From Caldimicrobium sp. (GTDB lineage Bacteria > Desulfobacterota > Thermodesulfobacteria > Thermodesulfobacteriales > Thermodesulfobacteriaceae), in assembly GCA_025060015.1 (NCBI GenBank), contig JANXDB010000037.1, positions 1-49,883 of the forward strand: a stretch of 49,883 bases of DNA, written 5' to 3'. This document shows, in pieces, positions 7,666 to 16,876 of this stretch. Position 1 is the first letter of the stretch; each line of letters opens with the position of its first letter. Below the pieces are notes generated by a model that was not told the origin of the DNA, ran no database searches, and was given only the letters and a program-made list of their open reading frames with translations. A program made the position numbers and the translations under genes.

Positions 7666-9159
7666 CTAAAGACCGAGGATTTCGTGAACCTTCTCAAGTC
7701 TCAAGTGTCTCTCAACGAGAGCTGCTAGTCTATTGATGGAACAATCTACTGCATCTTTATAGCGAATTTTTACCTCAAGGGGTTTTAGTCCCTTCTTTTG
7801 GCGATGTCTGTTTATCAGTTCTCTTCGCAAGGCATCGTTGGTAAATACACCGTGAAGATAGGTCCCCCAGACCCTTCCTTGACATCTACCATCTCTCAAA
7901 ATCTCTCCTGTTGCCAATCTCTGGATCTCAAATAGATTCATATCACCAAAGCTCACACCCTTGTGAATTTCAAAACCCCAGAGGTCCTCTCTAGTCTCAA
8001 AGAGAGACAGGGCCTTTGCTTTGACCTGAGTGGTTACCTTTTCTGGAAAAAAGGTGGTGGTTATATCAAGTAACCCAAGACCTTCTAGTTCCCGCTCTTC
8101 TCCTTCAATCTGATAAGGATTAAGAAGTCTTTCTCCCAACATCTGGAAACCACCACAAATTCCTATAATCTCAGCACCTCTCTCCATGGCTTTTTTAAGA
8201 AGATTTTTAAAGTCCATATCCTGAAGTCGCTTTAAATCTGAAAGGGTGTTTTTACTTCCTGGAAGAATGATAATATCCGCATCCAAGAGATCACCTTCAT
8301 TTAGAGAATACCGAAGTTCTACATCTTCTTCAAGATAGAAGGGGTCAAAATCGGAAAAATTGGATATGTGCTGAAGTGTTACTATTACGATTTTTACTGC
8401 AGCCTCCCTTCTTTGAAGGTGTCCTTTATTAAAAAAAGAAAAACCATCCTCATCAGATAGAGAGATATCAAAATAGGGTAACACCCCAAGACAGGGAAGT
8501 CCTGAGAGTGCACTAAATCTCTCTAAACCTGGCTTTAAAATGTCCAAGTCTCCGCGAAATTTATTTATCACGTAACCTTTGACCAAAGAAGCATAGTCTC
8601 TTTGAAATATCTTCAATAACTCTAAAGTTCCGTAGAGGGAAGCAAAGGCACCACCCTTGTCTATGTCACCCACCATAATAACTGGTGCCCTAAAAAAGAG
8701 TGGTGGTTTAATGTTGACAAGATCCACATCAAGTAAATTTATCTCCGCAGGGCTTCCAGCCCCTTCCATAATTATAAGTTCGAACCTCTCTTGAAGGTTT
8801 CTCAATGTTTCACTTACCTCTCTCCAAAGAGAGTCCTTTTCCTTGTAATAGTCTTTTGCAGTAAGTCTCTTGTAAAGACGCCCCTTGACAATAACCTGAG
8901 ACTTACCATTACCCTCTGGTTTAAGTAGTATTGGATTGAAAGTGTATTCAGGTTCAAGCCCACAGGCCATAGCCTGAATAGCCTGAGCAAGTCCAATCTC
9001 TGATCCGTCCTGACAGATGTAACTTTGAAGACTCATATTCTGAGCTTTAAAAGGTGCCACCTTTAGTCCTCTTCTATGCAGAATCCTACATAAAGCAGTA
9101 ACCAGGAGAGATTTGCCAGCAGAGGAGTGTGTTCCAGTTATCATCAAAGCTTTGGCCAT
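7666..9159 (-). CDS. cbiP: Cobyric acid synthase CbiP/CobQ
   Basis: Amidates carboxylates b, d, e and g of adenosylcobyrinic acid a,c-diamide with ATP and glutamine. The 497-aa length is normal. The N-terminal MITGTHSSAGKSLLVTALCR is the P-loop segment, FKAQNMSLQSY (near 38) and EGAGSPAEINL (near 135) are CobQ-specific, and GICGGFQMLG (about 337-346) is the amidotransferase nucleophile elbow, with YLHGVF near 438 as the catalytic His region. It overlaps the cobS end by 16 bases and abuts cbiB. Confidence 0.96.
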   Translation of the reverse strand: MAKALMITGTHSSAGKSLLVTALCRILHRRGLKVAPFKAQNMSLQSYICQDGSEIGLAQAIQAMACGLEPEYTFNPILLKPEGNGKSQVIVKGRLYKRLTAKDYYKEKDSLWREVSETLRNLQERFELIIMEGAGSPAEINLLDVDLVNIKPPLFFRAPVIMVGDIDKGGAFASLYGTLELLKIFQRDYASLVKGYVINKFRGDLDILKPGLERFSALSGLPCLGVLPYFDISLSDEDGFSFFNKGHLQRREAAVKIVIVTLQHISNFSDFDPFYLEEDVELRYSLNEGDLLDADIIILPGSKNTLSDLKRLQDMDFKNLLKKAMERGAEIIGICGGFQMLGERLLNPYQIEGEERELEGLGLLDITTTFFPEKVTTQVKAKALSLFETREDLWGFEIHKGVSFGDMNLFEIQRLATGEILRDGRCQGRVWGTYLHGVFTNDALRRELINRHRQKKGLKPLEVKIRYKDAVDCSINRLAALVERHLRLEKVHEILGL

Positions 9160-9923
9160 ATTATCACCAGATAAAGGAGGGTTATGATCTCTGAGAGAAT
9201 TACAAGGGCGCCTAAATTATCTCCGGTTAGCCCTACAAAGGCCTTGTCAAAAAGCCTTTTAGAATAAAACAGTATCGAAAAATTCAACAACAGTAGGAGA
9301 AGCGTGTCCCTCAAACTCAGGGAAGTAAGTTTCATAATCAAGCTTAAGAGGATAAAACTTATAACTATGGCCAAGGTAAAAACCCCTTTGTTCGTATGCG
9401 TAATCATGATGTAGCCAAGCCCTTCAGCTCTTGCTGGTTTTCCAAGAAAAAGCCAGAGGTTGAGAAACATCCTTGAAATAAAATACGGTAAGATCAAAAA
9501 AGGACCTTGATTCATCTGCAAGATTTCCTTGAAAAGTTGAAACTTTCCCAGTATCACCAACGTAACGGCGGTCATTCCAGCAACGCCTACCGTTGAGTCT
9601 TTCATTATGCTCAACCTCTTCTCCACATCTCTCGTCTTATCCCCACATCCCTTATATGACAGAGCATCAAAGGTGTCAGAAAGCCCATCTAAATGAAAGA
9701 TACCTCTCAGGAAGAAGAGAAGAGCAATCAATATCAAGGCAAGGAGGGGGCTTGGGACAAAGTTAGTAAGTAGTTTAGCCACCAAAAAGAGGATAAAACC
9801 TTCAAGAAAGCCCACAAGAGGAAAGAAAGGTATTCCTACTTGAAAGTCCTTCTCAGACTTTGGATAGATACCTAGGGGTAGCCTCCAGAGAAAGCTAATA
9901 GCATAGAAAGGCCCACAAAGCAT
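9144..9923 (-). CDS. cobS: Adenosylcobinamide-GDP ribazoletransferase CobS
   Basis: Membrane enzyme that joins adenosylcobinamide-GDP and alpha-ribazole(-phosphate) to give cobalamin (phosphate). The start was set at ATG 9923 (259 aa), which gives the family-like beginning MLCGPFYAISFLWRLPLG and lies one base after the cobT stop; an upstream ATG at 9959 inside cobT has no ribosome binding site. Motifs: GIFHLDGLSDTFDAL (about 74-88) with metal-binding Asp residues, and KDSTVGVAGMTAV after it. Several hydrophobic helices follow. No CobU/CobP or CobY gene is seen in the window. Confidence 0.93.
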   Translation of the reverse strand: MLCGPFYAISFLWRLPLGIYPKSEKDFQVGIPFFPLVGFLEGFILFLVAKLLTNFVPSPLLALILIALLFFLRGIFHLDGLSDTFDALSYKGCGDKTRDVEKRLSIMKDSTVGVAGMTAVTLVILGKFQLFKEILQMNQGPFLILPYFISRMFLNLWLFLGKPARAEGLGYIMITHTNKGVFTLAIVISFILLSLIMKLTSLSLRDTLLLLLLNFSILFYSKRLFDKAFVGLTGDNLGALVILSEIITLLYLVIIWPKL

Positions 9924-9924
9924 C

Positions 9925-10974
9925 CTAAACAATGGCTGTGGAAACCCCTGCTGACTCAAAGGTTGCCATTTCTCTGTAAATGCGAAGAGCGGCTTCTATA
10001 ACGAGCATAGCTAGGGCTCCACCTGTTCCCTCCCCTAAGCGAAGGTTTAGATCAAGTAGAGGCTCAAGTCCCATATAATTTAGCTGAAACTGATGTCCAC
10101 TCTCCTGGGAACGGTGCGAGGCTATGAGGTAATCTCTCACCAGCGGATTTATTTTATAGGCAATTAAAGCTCCAGCAGTGGTTATAAAGCCATCTGTCAC
10201 AACTGGGATACCACTTTCGGCGCAGGCAAGGAAAACTCCTGCACAGGCTCCGATTTCTGTTCCTCCCACCTTGGATAGCACATCAATGGGATCCTCTGGA
10301 TTTGGATGGTGAAGTCTAATGGCTCTTTTGATAACCTCTATTTTCCTATTAAGGGTCTTTTCATCAATCCCTGTTCCTCTACCTGTAACCTCTTCCACAG
10401 GTTTTCCGGTAATAACTGCCGTTATGGCAGAAGATGGGGTGGTGTTGCCTATGCCCATGTCCCCTACCCCGATGAGGTTGTAACCCTGGGATATGGCCTC
10501 TTTGGCCAGTTCATATCCCACTTTTATGGTTTTTAAAGCCTCCTCTCTGGTCAAGGCAGGTTCTTTGGTAAAGTTCCTTGTTCCATAACAGACCTTTTTG
10601 GAATATAAGCCATCAATCTTGCTAAAGTTGTAATCCACACCCACATCCACAACTCTAACCTCTGCACCTGCATATCTTGCAAGAACATTTATTCCCGCAC
10701 CCCCTCTTAGAAAGTTAAAGACCATCTGGGCCGTAACCTCCTTAGGATAGGCAGAAATGCCCTCTTCCACAACTCCATGATCACCGGCAAAGACAAAAAA
10801 AAGTTTTCCTCTAATGGTGGGATTGAAATCCTTGTATATGGCCACAAGTTGAGCTGCTAACTCCTCTAATCTTCCTAAACTGCCTCTTGGCTTGGTAAGG
10901 TTATTTAATCTCTCCCAAGCCCTATCCAGATAATCCCTTTCAATAGGGTTGATTTTAATCTCTGATAAATCCAT
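9925..10974 (-). CDS. cobT: Nicotinate-nucleotide-dimethylbenzimidazole phosphoribosyltransferase CobT
   Basis: Activates the lower-ligand base to alpha-ribazole phosphate. 349 aa, normal length. Family motifs: LTKPRGSLGRLEELA (about 27-41), FAGDHGVVEEGISAYP (about 63-78), GVGDMGIGNTTPSSA (about 169-183), KVGGTEIGACAGVF near 240 and GEGTGGALA (about 315-323). It is the first gene of the cobT-cobS-cbiP-cbiB-cobD-cbiA operon. AAGGAGG lies 13 bases before the ATG, and a sigma-70-like promoter plus a palindrome lie upstream. Which base it uses cannot be predicted from the sequence. Confidence 0.96.
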   Translation of the reverse strand: MDLSEIKINPIERDYLDRAWERLNNLTKPRGSLGRLEELAAQLVAIYKDFNPTIRGKLFFVFAGDHGVVEEGISAYPKEVTAQMVFNFLRGGAGINVLARYAGAEVRVVDVGVDYNFSKIDGLYSKKVCYGTRNFTKEPALTREEALKTIKVGYELAKEAISQGYNLIGVGDMGIGNTTPSSAITAVITGKPVEEVTGRGTGIDEKTLNRKIEVIKRAIRLHHPNPEDPIDVLSKVGGTEIGACAGVFLACAESGIPVVTDGFITTAGALIAYKINPLVRDYLIASHRSQESGHQFQLNYMGLEPLLDLNLRLGEGTGGALAMLVIEAALRIYREMATFESAGVSTAIV

Positions 10975-10994
10975 GATTAAAGCTAATCCTCCTT

Positions 10995-11010
10995 GGTAAA
11001 AAACATTACC
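10995..11010. promoter_or_regulatory. Palindromic putative operator of the cobT operon
   Basis: GGTAA-AAAACA-TTACC, the same half-sites and spacing as at 4299-4314. On the minus strand it begins 5 bases after the -10 TATACT and ends just before AAGGAGG, so a bound protein would cover the transcription start. No long structured leader of cobalamin-riboswitch size fits in the 111-bp gap. Confidence 0.5.
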
Positions 11011-11015
11011 ATTTT

Positions 11016-11043
11016 AGTATAGCGGATCTCCCATTTTTTTCAA
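11016..11043 (-). promoter_or_regulatory. Sigma-70-type promoter of the cobT operon
   Basis: Minus-strand TTGAAA (11038-11043), 16 bases, TATACT (11016-11021), about 42 bp upstream of the cobT ATG. The predicted transcription start falls at the edge of the GGTAA-N6-TTACC palindrome. Confidence 0.6.
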
Positions 11044-11085
11044 CCATAAGTTTTCTTTTTACAAACCACTAACGCAGATATGCCT

Positions 11086-12180
11086 TCACCAAACCTTTTT
11101 CGCACCTGACAGGTGCGAAGAGTTGCCACGGATTAAAAAATGAGTGTGAAAATTAACCAATAGTGTAATGAGAAAAATGATAAGGGATGCCAAAGGATAG
11201 GCTGGAGAGAGGGTTTGACTTAAGAGATATAGAAAAGATAGGAAAAAGAAGGAAAAAAAACCTTTAATCACAGCTGATTTAAAGTTATGAGGAGAATAAT
11301 ATTTTAAAAAAACAAAAATAGGAATTAGCCCCAAAAGGTAACCAGAAAAGAGATACATGATGCGGTTTATGAATTCCGCAAAGATCTCTTTTTGAGGTTT
11401 ATCAACCTTCCTTAAAAAGAGCCACCTCTGATACAACTCCTTAAGACTTAAATATTTTATGGGCTTTTCCACCAGCACAAAGGTCTTTGGTTTAAAAGGA
11501 AGTGTTTCAGAAAAACGTTCCATAAAAATAGGTTTAAATTCCTGTGATCTGTCCTGCAAAACAACCCTTTCCAGATGCCAAGTTTTTTCTCGGTATATGG
11601 CATATTCAGCCCATAGGACTTTACTTGGCTGATCCTCTTCCAAGTATATGAGGGTTAGATCCTTTAAATATTCACCTTTGGGCTCTAAGGGTTTGGCTAT
11701 CAGCAAGAAATTCTCTCCTTCAAAGAAAAACTCTCCTTTAAAAATCAGATGTTGGACCTTTCTTTCCTCTATATCAATGTCCCAGGTTTTGTGAGCTTCA
11801 TAATAGGCCTTAGGGCTGATGATAATCAATATCAAGGACCCAAAAAGGGTCATGAATAAAAGCAAATTGGCGAGTTTGCTAAGTATCTCCTCTTGCTTAA
11901 TACCTAAGCATATCAATGCTAGGAGTTCCTGCGATCTACTTAAAATGATGAGGGTAACTATCCCAGAAAGGCCTACCACATAGGGATAAATTTGAAAAAT
12001 GTTAAGTTGAATCTTCCAAAGGAGATATTTAAGAAAAAAAAGAAGCGGTTTTTTGGCAGTTAAAAAGGAAGGTAACCTTTCAAAAAAATCCATAACTAAG
12101 TAAAATGCAAGAAAAATCAGGAGTAAAATGAAAAAGATCTTTCCAGCTTCTTGCCAGATGAAACGACTGAAAAGTTTCAT
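11086..12180 (-). CDS. lptG: LPS export permease, LptG-type
   Basis: Inner-membrane half of the LptB2FG transporter that extracts lipopolysaccharide for transfer to LptC. The start was set at ATG 12180 (364 aa), which overlaps the lptF stop (TAATG); a longer frame from 12216 lacks a ribosome binding site. About three N-terminal and three C-terminal hydrophobic helices flank a periplasmic domain. VMDFFERLPSF near residues 29-39 and SRSQELLALICLGI near 82-95 fit LptG. The last residues (NSSHLSGAKKVW) are encoded by a perfect DNA palindrome and may have been added by an inserted repeat. The F/G assignment rests on order and the DFFE motif. Confidence 0.88.
   Translation of the reverse strand: MKLFSRFIWQEAGKIFFILLLIFLAFYLVMDFFERLPSFLTAKKPLLFFLKYLLWKIQLNIFQIYPYVVGLSGIVTLIILSRSQELLALICLGIKQEEILSKLANLLLFMTLFGSLILIIISPKAYYEAHKTWDIDIEERKVQHLIFKGEFFFEGENFLLIAKPLEPKGEYLKDLTLIYLEEDQPSKVLWAEYAIYREKTWHLERVVLQDRSQEFKPIFMERFSETLPFKPKTFVLVEKPIKYLSLKELYQRWLFLRKVDKPQKEIFAEFINRIMYLFSGYLLGLIPIFVFLKYYSPHNFKSAVIKGFFSFFFLSFLYLLSQTLSPAYPLASLIIFLITLLVNFHTHFLIRGNSSHLSGAKKVW
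11099..11119. repeat. 21-bp perfect palindrome in the end of lptG
   Basis: Arms TTCGCACCTG and CAGGTGCGAA around one central base, lying inside the last codons of lptG. Neither side is followed by a proper T-run in its own direction of transcription, so it is not an obvious terminator. It is GC-rich against its surroundings and looks like a REP-type element or a protein-binding site. Confidence 0.6.
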
Positions 12181-13277
12181 TAGAACTGAAAACCTCTTTT
12201 CTTGAGAAATTGCCATTGAAGTAGCAGCGAGATATAAAAAAGACCATTAAAAATCAGATGAGAGTGAAGAGGATAAATGCTGCCCTTCTCACCAAGGGAA
12301 ATCAAAAAGGCATAACCCAGATAATATGAGGTATAAACTAAAGCACCTATGATAAAGAGTATAAATCTGTTGTGGGATTTTAGATATAAGCCTAAAAAAA
12401 AAGCCTGAATCAGGAGTGGGATGATGGAAAAGCTGTATAGAAGTCTTTGATAGTACTCAGAAAGATATCGATGGTAGCGATCACTATCTTTGGAGAGTTC
12501 TTTTATCTTGGATCTAAGCTCGCTAAAGGTCATTTCTCCCCTTTTTATGTACAGATCCTCCCTTTTTAGGGCTTCCTGAGAAAGTTGAAGAGAATATTCT
12601 TTAAAGGAGAGAATTTCAAATTCCTGATAATTCTTCTGATAAAAGGCTGAACCACTTTTGAGAAGGATGTTGGTAACCTCGGGATCCCAGAGGGCCTCTC
12701 TTGCTATATATATCCCTCTCTCCATTTCACCCCTTTTCTCGAGTAGCAAAACTCCCTGGAGATGATGCTTTTTGTCAACCCTTTGAAAGGCCTTTACATA
12801 AAGGTAAAAATCCTCAGAGAGGATAACCGGCTTTTTTATGGGAAGCTCGCTCTCTGCTATTCCTTTTAATAGATCAATTTGGGTCTCCTTTAAAATTCTT
12901 TTGGAATGGGGCAGCAGAATGAAATGACTTAAAAAAATAAGTAAAACTATAATCAGGATAAAAACAAAGAGGGGTTTTATAAAATCTCTAATAGTATACC
13001 CAAGGGATAATAGAGCCAGAAATTCCCTCTCTTCCTTAAGCTTTTGAAAAGCAAAAAGCAACCCTAAAAAGGAGGCCATGGAGAGAACAAAGGAAAAAAG
13101 CTGAACCAGGGTGAGGAGGTATACTTTGAAGATGATGAATATTGAAGGAGTTAAAGAGAGAAACTCTCTAAGATTTAACGTTCCAACAATTATGGTAAAG
13201 AGAAAAGTTAGAATTAAAAAGAAAAAACCACCAAAAAAGGAAAATTCCCTCCAAAGATATATGGTAAAAAGCCTCAT
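12180..13277 (-). CDS. lptF: LPS export permease, LptF-type
   Basis: Partner of the downstream lptG in the LPS export ABC transporter. The start was set at ATG 13277 (365 aa; MRLFTIYLWREF, family-like); a TTG at 13295 would add six residues, and neither has a clear ribosome binding site. Hydrophobic segments lie at about residues 12-33, 48-80 and 95-120, then a periplasmic beta domain with conserved-looking GVLLLEKRG, then three C-terminal helices. LKEEREFLALLSLGY near 80-94 is the cytoplasmic coupling helix motif. It diverges from hemW across about 43 bp. Confidence 0.87.
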   Translation of the reverse strand: MRLFTIYLWREFSFFGGFFFLILTFLFTIIVGTLNLREFLSLTPSIFIIFKVYLLTLVQLFSFVLSMASFLGLLFAFQKLKEEREFLALLSLGYTIRDFIKPLFVFILIIVLLIFLSHFILLPHSKRILKETQIDLLKGIAESELPIKKPVILSEDFYLYVKAFQRVDKKHHLQGVLLLEKRGEMERGIYIAREALWDPEVTNILLKSGSAFYQKNYQEFEILSFKEYSLQLSQEALKREDLYIKRGEMTFSELRSKIKELSKDSDRYHRYLSEYYQRLLYSFSIIPLLIQAFFLGLYLKSHNRFILFIIGALVYTSYYLGYAFLISLGEKGSIYPLHSHLIFNGLFYISLLLQWQFLKKRGFQF

Positions 13278-13320
13278 CCCTGTTATTTTAATCAATGATG
13301 TTTATTTTTAAAGATTAACC

Positions 13321-14469
13321 ATGGAACTTGCTTTGTATCTGCACATTCCCTTTTGCACAAAAAAATGCCCTTATTGTGATTTTTACTCTGTGCCTGAGAT
13401 CCCTGATGAGAGGCTATATCTTCAGGCTTTGTTGAAAGAAATTGATTTAATTAAATATCATCACGAAGAGTTATTTTCAGAGGGTCCTCCAAGGATAAAG
13501 ACCTTCTATGTGGGGGGCGGTACTCCTAGTCTGTTTTCACCGATCTTTTATGAAAAACTCCTTGACAAATTGATTCAAACTCTTTTATTCCAACCGATAG
13601 AATTAAGCATTGAGGCAAATCCAGAAAGCCTAACCTTTGAAAAGGCAAAAGGGTATAAAGATCTTGGCTTTAACAGAATGAGTTTAGGTATACAGAGCTT
13701 TAACCCAAAGGGATTGGAATTTTTGCAAAGGAGACACTCTCTTCATGAGGCACTTCTGGCCATAGAGAACGTTCATAAGGCTGGGTTTGAAAATATTTCC
13801 TTTGATCTAATCTACGGTTGGAGAGGTCAGGGAGTAAAGACCTTACAAAAGGAACTACAGTTAGCCTTATTCCTCAGCCCCTCTCATCTCTCCCTCTATG
13901 AACTAACACTATACCCAAAGACACCCTTTTTCAAAAAATACTCAGGATTGAACTTTCTAAGAGAAAAAAGACTCCTAATGCTTGCCAACTTAATTGAAAA
14001 CGAGCTCCTCTCCAACGGATATCTTCACTATGAGATATCAAACTACGCTAAGGAAGGCTTTGAGTGTAAGCACAACCTTAGCTATTGGAAAGTGGAACCA
14101 TATCTCGGTCTTGGGGCTGGAGCGGTGTCAAGGATATCCAAATATCGTTTCAAAAACCCTGAGAGTATTAGGAAATACTACGAATACATACTCGATAAAG
14201 GCACACTTCCTGTCATCATTACAGAAAACTTGAACTCCAGGGAATTAATCAAGGAGAAAATCTTTATGAACCTAAGACTGACTGAAGGTCTAAATCTATC
14301 AGAGATTAGAGGTTACTCCTTCAGATTAAAAGAAGAGGCACTTGAAAAACTCTGTAAAAAGGGTTTACTAAGTATAGATAAGGATAATTTAAGGCTCACT
14401 CCAAAGGGTAGATTTTTACATCAGAGAGTGGTCGCCTATCTGTGGGATAATCTTGAGGTGATGAAATGA
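13321..14469 (+). CDS. hemW: HemW-type radical SAM protein
   Basis: Radical SAM protein related to oxygen-independent coproporphyrinogen oxidase; HemW members act as heme chaperones. In the 382-aa protein, PFCTKKCPYCDFYS gives Cys12, Cys16 and Cys19 for the 4Fe-4S cluster. The residue after CxxxCxxC is Asp-Phe rather than HemN's further Cys. GGGTPSLF (about 66-73) is the SAM-binding GGGTP, and HNLSYWKVEPYLGLGAGA (near 250) is the HNxxYW motif typical of HemW. There is no clear ribosome binding site before the ATG, so it may be leaderless or weakly translated. It overlaps mpl by 4 bases. Confidence 0.9.
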   Translation: MELALYLHIPFCTKKCPYCDFYSVPEIPDERLYLQALLKEIDLIKYHHEELFSEGPPRIKTFYVGGGTPSLFSPIFYEKLLDKLIQTLLFQPIELSIEANPESLTFEKAKGYKDLGFNRMSLGIQSFNPKGLEFLQRRHSLHEALLAIENVHKAGFENISFDLIYGWRGQGVKTLQKELQLALFLSPSHLSLYELTLYPKTPFFKKYSGLNFLREKRLLMLANLIENELLSNGYLHYEISNYAKEGFECKHNLSYWKVEPYLGLGAGAVSRISKYRFKNPESIRKYYEYILDKGTLPVIITENLNSRELIKEKIFMNLRLTEGLNLSEIRGYSFRLKEEALEKLCKKGLLSIDKDNLRLTPKGRFLHQRVVAYLWDNLEVMK

Positions 14470-15869
14470 GAGCCTACTTTGTTGGTATTTGTGGTATTGG
14501 TATGTCTGGAGTGGCTGGTTTAGCCAAAGGCCTGGGTTTCGAGGTTTTTGGATCGGAAATCGGTCAACTATATCCTCCTGCCTCAGATCTTCTGAAAGAT
14601 CTTGGCATTGAGATATTGGCTCCAAAAGTTGAAAATTTACGAAATCTCAAACCTGATATCTTAGTTGTGGGGAATACCATTAGCTCAGATCATCCTGAAG
14701 TTGTGGAAGCAAGAAAATTAGGAATACCCCTTCTCTCCTTTCCTGAATTTATAGAGCATTACACTTTATCAGAGAAAAAGAGTCTCGTTGTTGCCGGAAC
14801 ACACGGGAAAACAACCACCACTGCCCTTTTAGCCTACTTGTTAGAAGTGCTAGGTCAGTCTCCATCTTTTCTTGTAGGAGGCATAGTTAATAACTTTCAA
14901 AAAAACTATCATCTGGGACATGGTAACTGGTTAGTCATTGAAGGAGATGAATACCCCTCTGCATTTTTCAATAGAAGAGCAAAGTTTTTTCATTACAAAC
15001 CCTATGGTCTTATATTGACAAGCTTAGAATTTGACCACGGGGATGTTTACAAAGACCTTGATGCTCTTAAAGAAACCTTTAGAGAACTCCTCTCCAAGAT
15101 GGACAAAGATGGCTTTTTAGTATACCATGCAGATGATCCCAATATTGTTAATATCATATCAGACCTTCCTAATAGTGTAAAAAGAATATCCTACGGCAGA
15201 GATAAAGGTGATTATAGGCTACTGGAGCATAAAAGCACCTTCAGTAAGGGACTATTTCTCTCCCACTGCCATTGTGTGGACAGAAATGGTAAAAACCTTT
15301 CCTTTTGTCACAGTCTTTTAGGTATCCACAATTCCCTAAACATCCTCTCTGTGCTTGCTCTTTTGGAGAACCTTGGCTTCCGTAGAGAAGATATCCTGCA
15401 GAAACTTAGATCATTCAAAGGTGTTAAGAGAAGACAGGAGATAATCTTCTCTGATGAGAGAAACTGCCTCATAGACGACTTTGCGCATCATCCTACGGCA
15501 GTAGAGGTTACTCTGAGGGAATTGAAGGAGACCTACAGACCCTCAAAGACAATTCTTTTTTTTGAACCTAGAACAAATACCAGTAAGAGAAAGATCTTTC
15601 AAGAGGCCTATATCAAAGCCCTGAGTTTAGCGGATGTCATTGCTCTCAAAGAACCACCAAATCTTGAAAAAATTCCAGAAAGTGAAAGGATAGATCTCTC
15701 ACATATTGTAAAAACATTAAAAAATTTAGGAAAAGAGGCCCTTATTCTTGATGGGAATCACTCCCTATCCTTTGTCAAAGGACCTATGCCGAGGAATCTC
15801 ATTGTTTTTATGTCAAGTGCCTACATGGAAAAGGAGATAAAAGAGGTGTCAAAGCTCATTAAACTATGA
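14466..15869 (+). CDS. mpl: UDP-MurNAc:L-Ala-gamma-D-Glu-meso-DAP ligase Mpl
   Basis: Recycles the cell-wall tripeptide by ligating it to UDP-MurNAc. The 467-aa Mur ligase has an N-terminal Rossmann start YFVGICGIGMSGVAGLAKG, the ATP loop GTHGKTTTTALLAY (about residues 111-124) and the EGDEYPSAFFNRRAKFFHY segment (about 159-177) that separates Mpl from MurC. FDHGDVYKDLD and DDFAHHPTAV are further Mur-family sites. MurC is the main alternative but fits less well. It sits between hemW and the sensor kinase with 4-base overlaps on both sides. Confidence 0.88.
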   Translation: MRAYFVGICGIGMSGVAGLAKGLGFEVFGSEIGQLYPPASDLLKDLGIEILAPKVENLRNLKPDILVVGNTISSDHPEVVEARKLGIPLLSFPEFIEHYTLSEKKSLVVAGTHGKTTTTALLAYLLEVLGQSPSFLVGGIVNNFQKNYHLGHGNWLVIEGDEYPSAFFNRRAKFFHYKPYGLILTSLEFDHGDVYKDLDALKETFRELLSKMDKDGFLVYHADDPNIVNIISDLPNSVKRISYGRDKGDYRLLEHKSTFSKGLFLSHCHCVDRNGKNLSFCHSLLGIHNSLNILSVLALLENLGFRREDILQKLRSFKGVKRRQEIIFSDERNCLIDDFAHHPTAVEVTLRELKETYRPSKTILFFEPRTNTSKRKIFQEAYIKALSLADVIALKEPPNLEKIPESERIDLSHIVKTLKNLGKEALILDGNHSLSFVKGPMPRNLIVFMSSAYMEKEIKEVSKLIKL

Positions 15870-16876
15870 GTTTAAGCCAAAAGAGTTGGGATGAATTTCC
15901 CTATCCCTTGGTCATATCCCTATATTCACCCAAATTACGAAAACACAAAATCAAAGCCTTGAATCAATCTTTTTGCCAACTTCTTAAGCTTTCAGAAAAA
16001 GACCTACTCAAATACCATTTAGAGGATATCTTCGGAAATCATTTCAATAACTTCGGCCTTCATTACCTAAATCATCTTGGTAATACCTATTACCTAATAA
16101 ATGTCCCTTGGGGTGAAAAGAGAAAACTTCATATAATCATTGCAGAGAGAGTCTGGTTAAGATTTCCTCAGTGGTTTCACACGGAAAGACTTGCAAGCTT
16201 AGGAAAACTGGCTGGGGAGATATCTCATGAGCTGAAAAATCCTTTAGGGGGTATTCTCCTCTATTCCAATATGCTCAAAGAGGAATTAGGATCAAATCAG
16301 CGTTTACAGGAGATTTTAGACAAAATCATAGCCCTAACGACACGTTGTAAAATCATCTCCAAGGCTTTACTTGATTTTGGAAAGCCTGAGAGGGGTAAAA
16401 AAGAGTGGGTTAATTTAAATGATATAATCTCAACCATCTACAACTTGGTTGCTGACTATCAAATCTTTAAGAATATCAAGTTCATCTTTAATCTTGATGA
16501 CAAACTTCCACTGTTCTATGCCAATCCCACACAGATGGAACAGGTTATCTTGAATCTTTACACAAATGCTGCAGAGGCTATGAAGGGAGTGGGAGAGATA
16601 AAAACCGAGACCAAAGGCAAAGATGATAGAATAGTCATCAGAGTAGCTGATAGCGGACCAGGAATTCCAGATGAAATTCTCCCATATATTTTCGATCCCT
16701 TTTTCACAACGAAAAAGACTGGTAAGGGAACAGGGCTTGGTTTATCCATTTGTCACAGTATAATAAAAAGACACGGCGGGATGATGAAAGTGGATAACCT
16801 ACCAACTGGGGGAGCATCCTTTGAAATTCTGTTACCACTAGCCACAAGGGAGGCCCTGAGAGAAGATGAATTTTAA
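15866..16876 (+). CDS. Soluble NtrB-like sensor histidine kinase
   Basis: Two-component sensor, 336 aa, with no transmembrane segment, so probably cytoplasmic. The N-terminal ~100 residues look PAS-like ([18 protein letters not shown]). The dimerisation/phosphorylation helix has His121 in [16 protein letters not shown]-binding motifs follow: N box [10 protein letters not shown] (near 228), G1 DSGPGIPDE and the GTGLGLSI glycine loop (near 290). It overlaps mpl by 4 and the regulator gene by 11 bases, so it pairs with that regulator. The signal is unknown. Confidence 0.92.
   Translation: MSLSQKSWDEFPYPLVISLYSPKLRKHKIKALNQSFCQLLKLSEKDLLKYHLEDIFGNHFNNFGLHYLNHLGNTYYLINVPWGEKRKLHIIIAERVWLRFPQWFHTERLASLGKLAGEISHELKNPLGGILLYSNMLKEELGSNQRLQEILDKIIALTTRCKIISKALLDFGKPERGKKEWVNLNDIISTIYNLVADYQIFKNIKFIFNLDDKLPLFYANPTQMEQVILNLYTNAAEAMKGVGEIKTETKGKDDRIVIRVADSGPGIPDEILPYIFDPFFTTKKTGKGTGLGLSICHSIIKRHGGMMKVDNLPTGGASFEILLPLATREALREDEF

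Noticed and set aside
9924-9959. Upstream start of cobS inside cobT
   Set aside because: No ribosome binding site and no family similarity in the added residues; not fully excluded.
10975-11085. Possible cobalamin riboswitch before cobT
   Set aside because: The gap is too short for the fold and lacks the B12-box; a promoter and palindrome explain it better.
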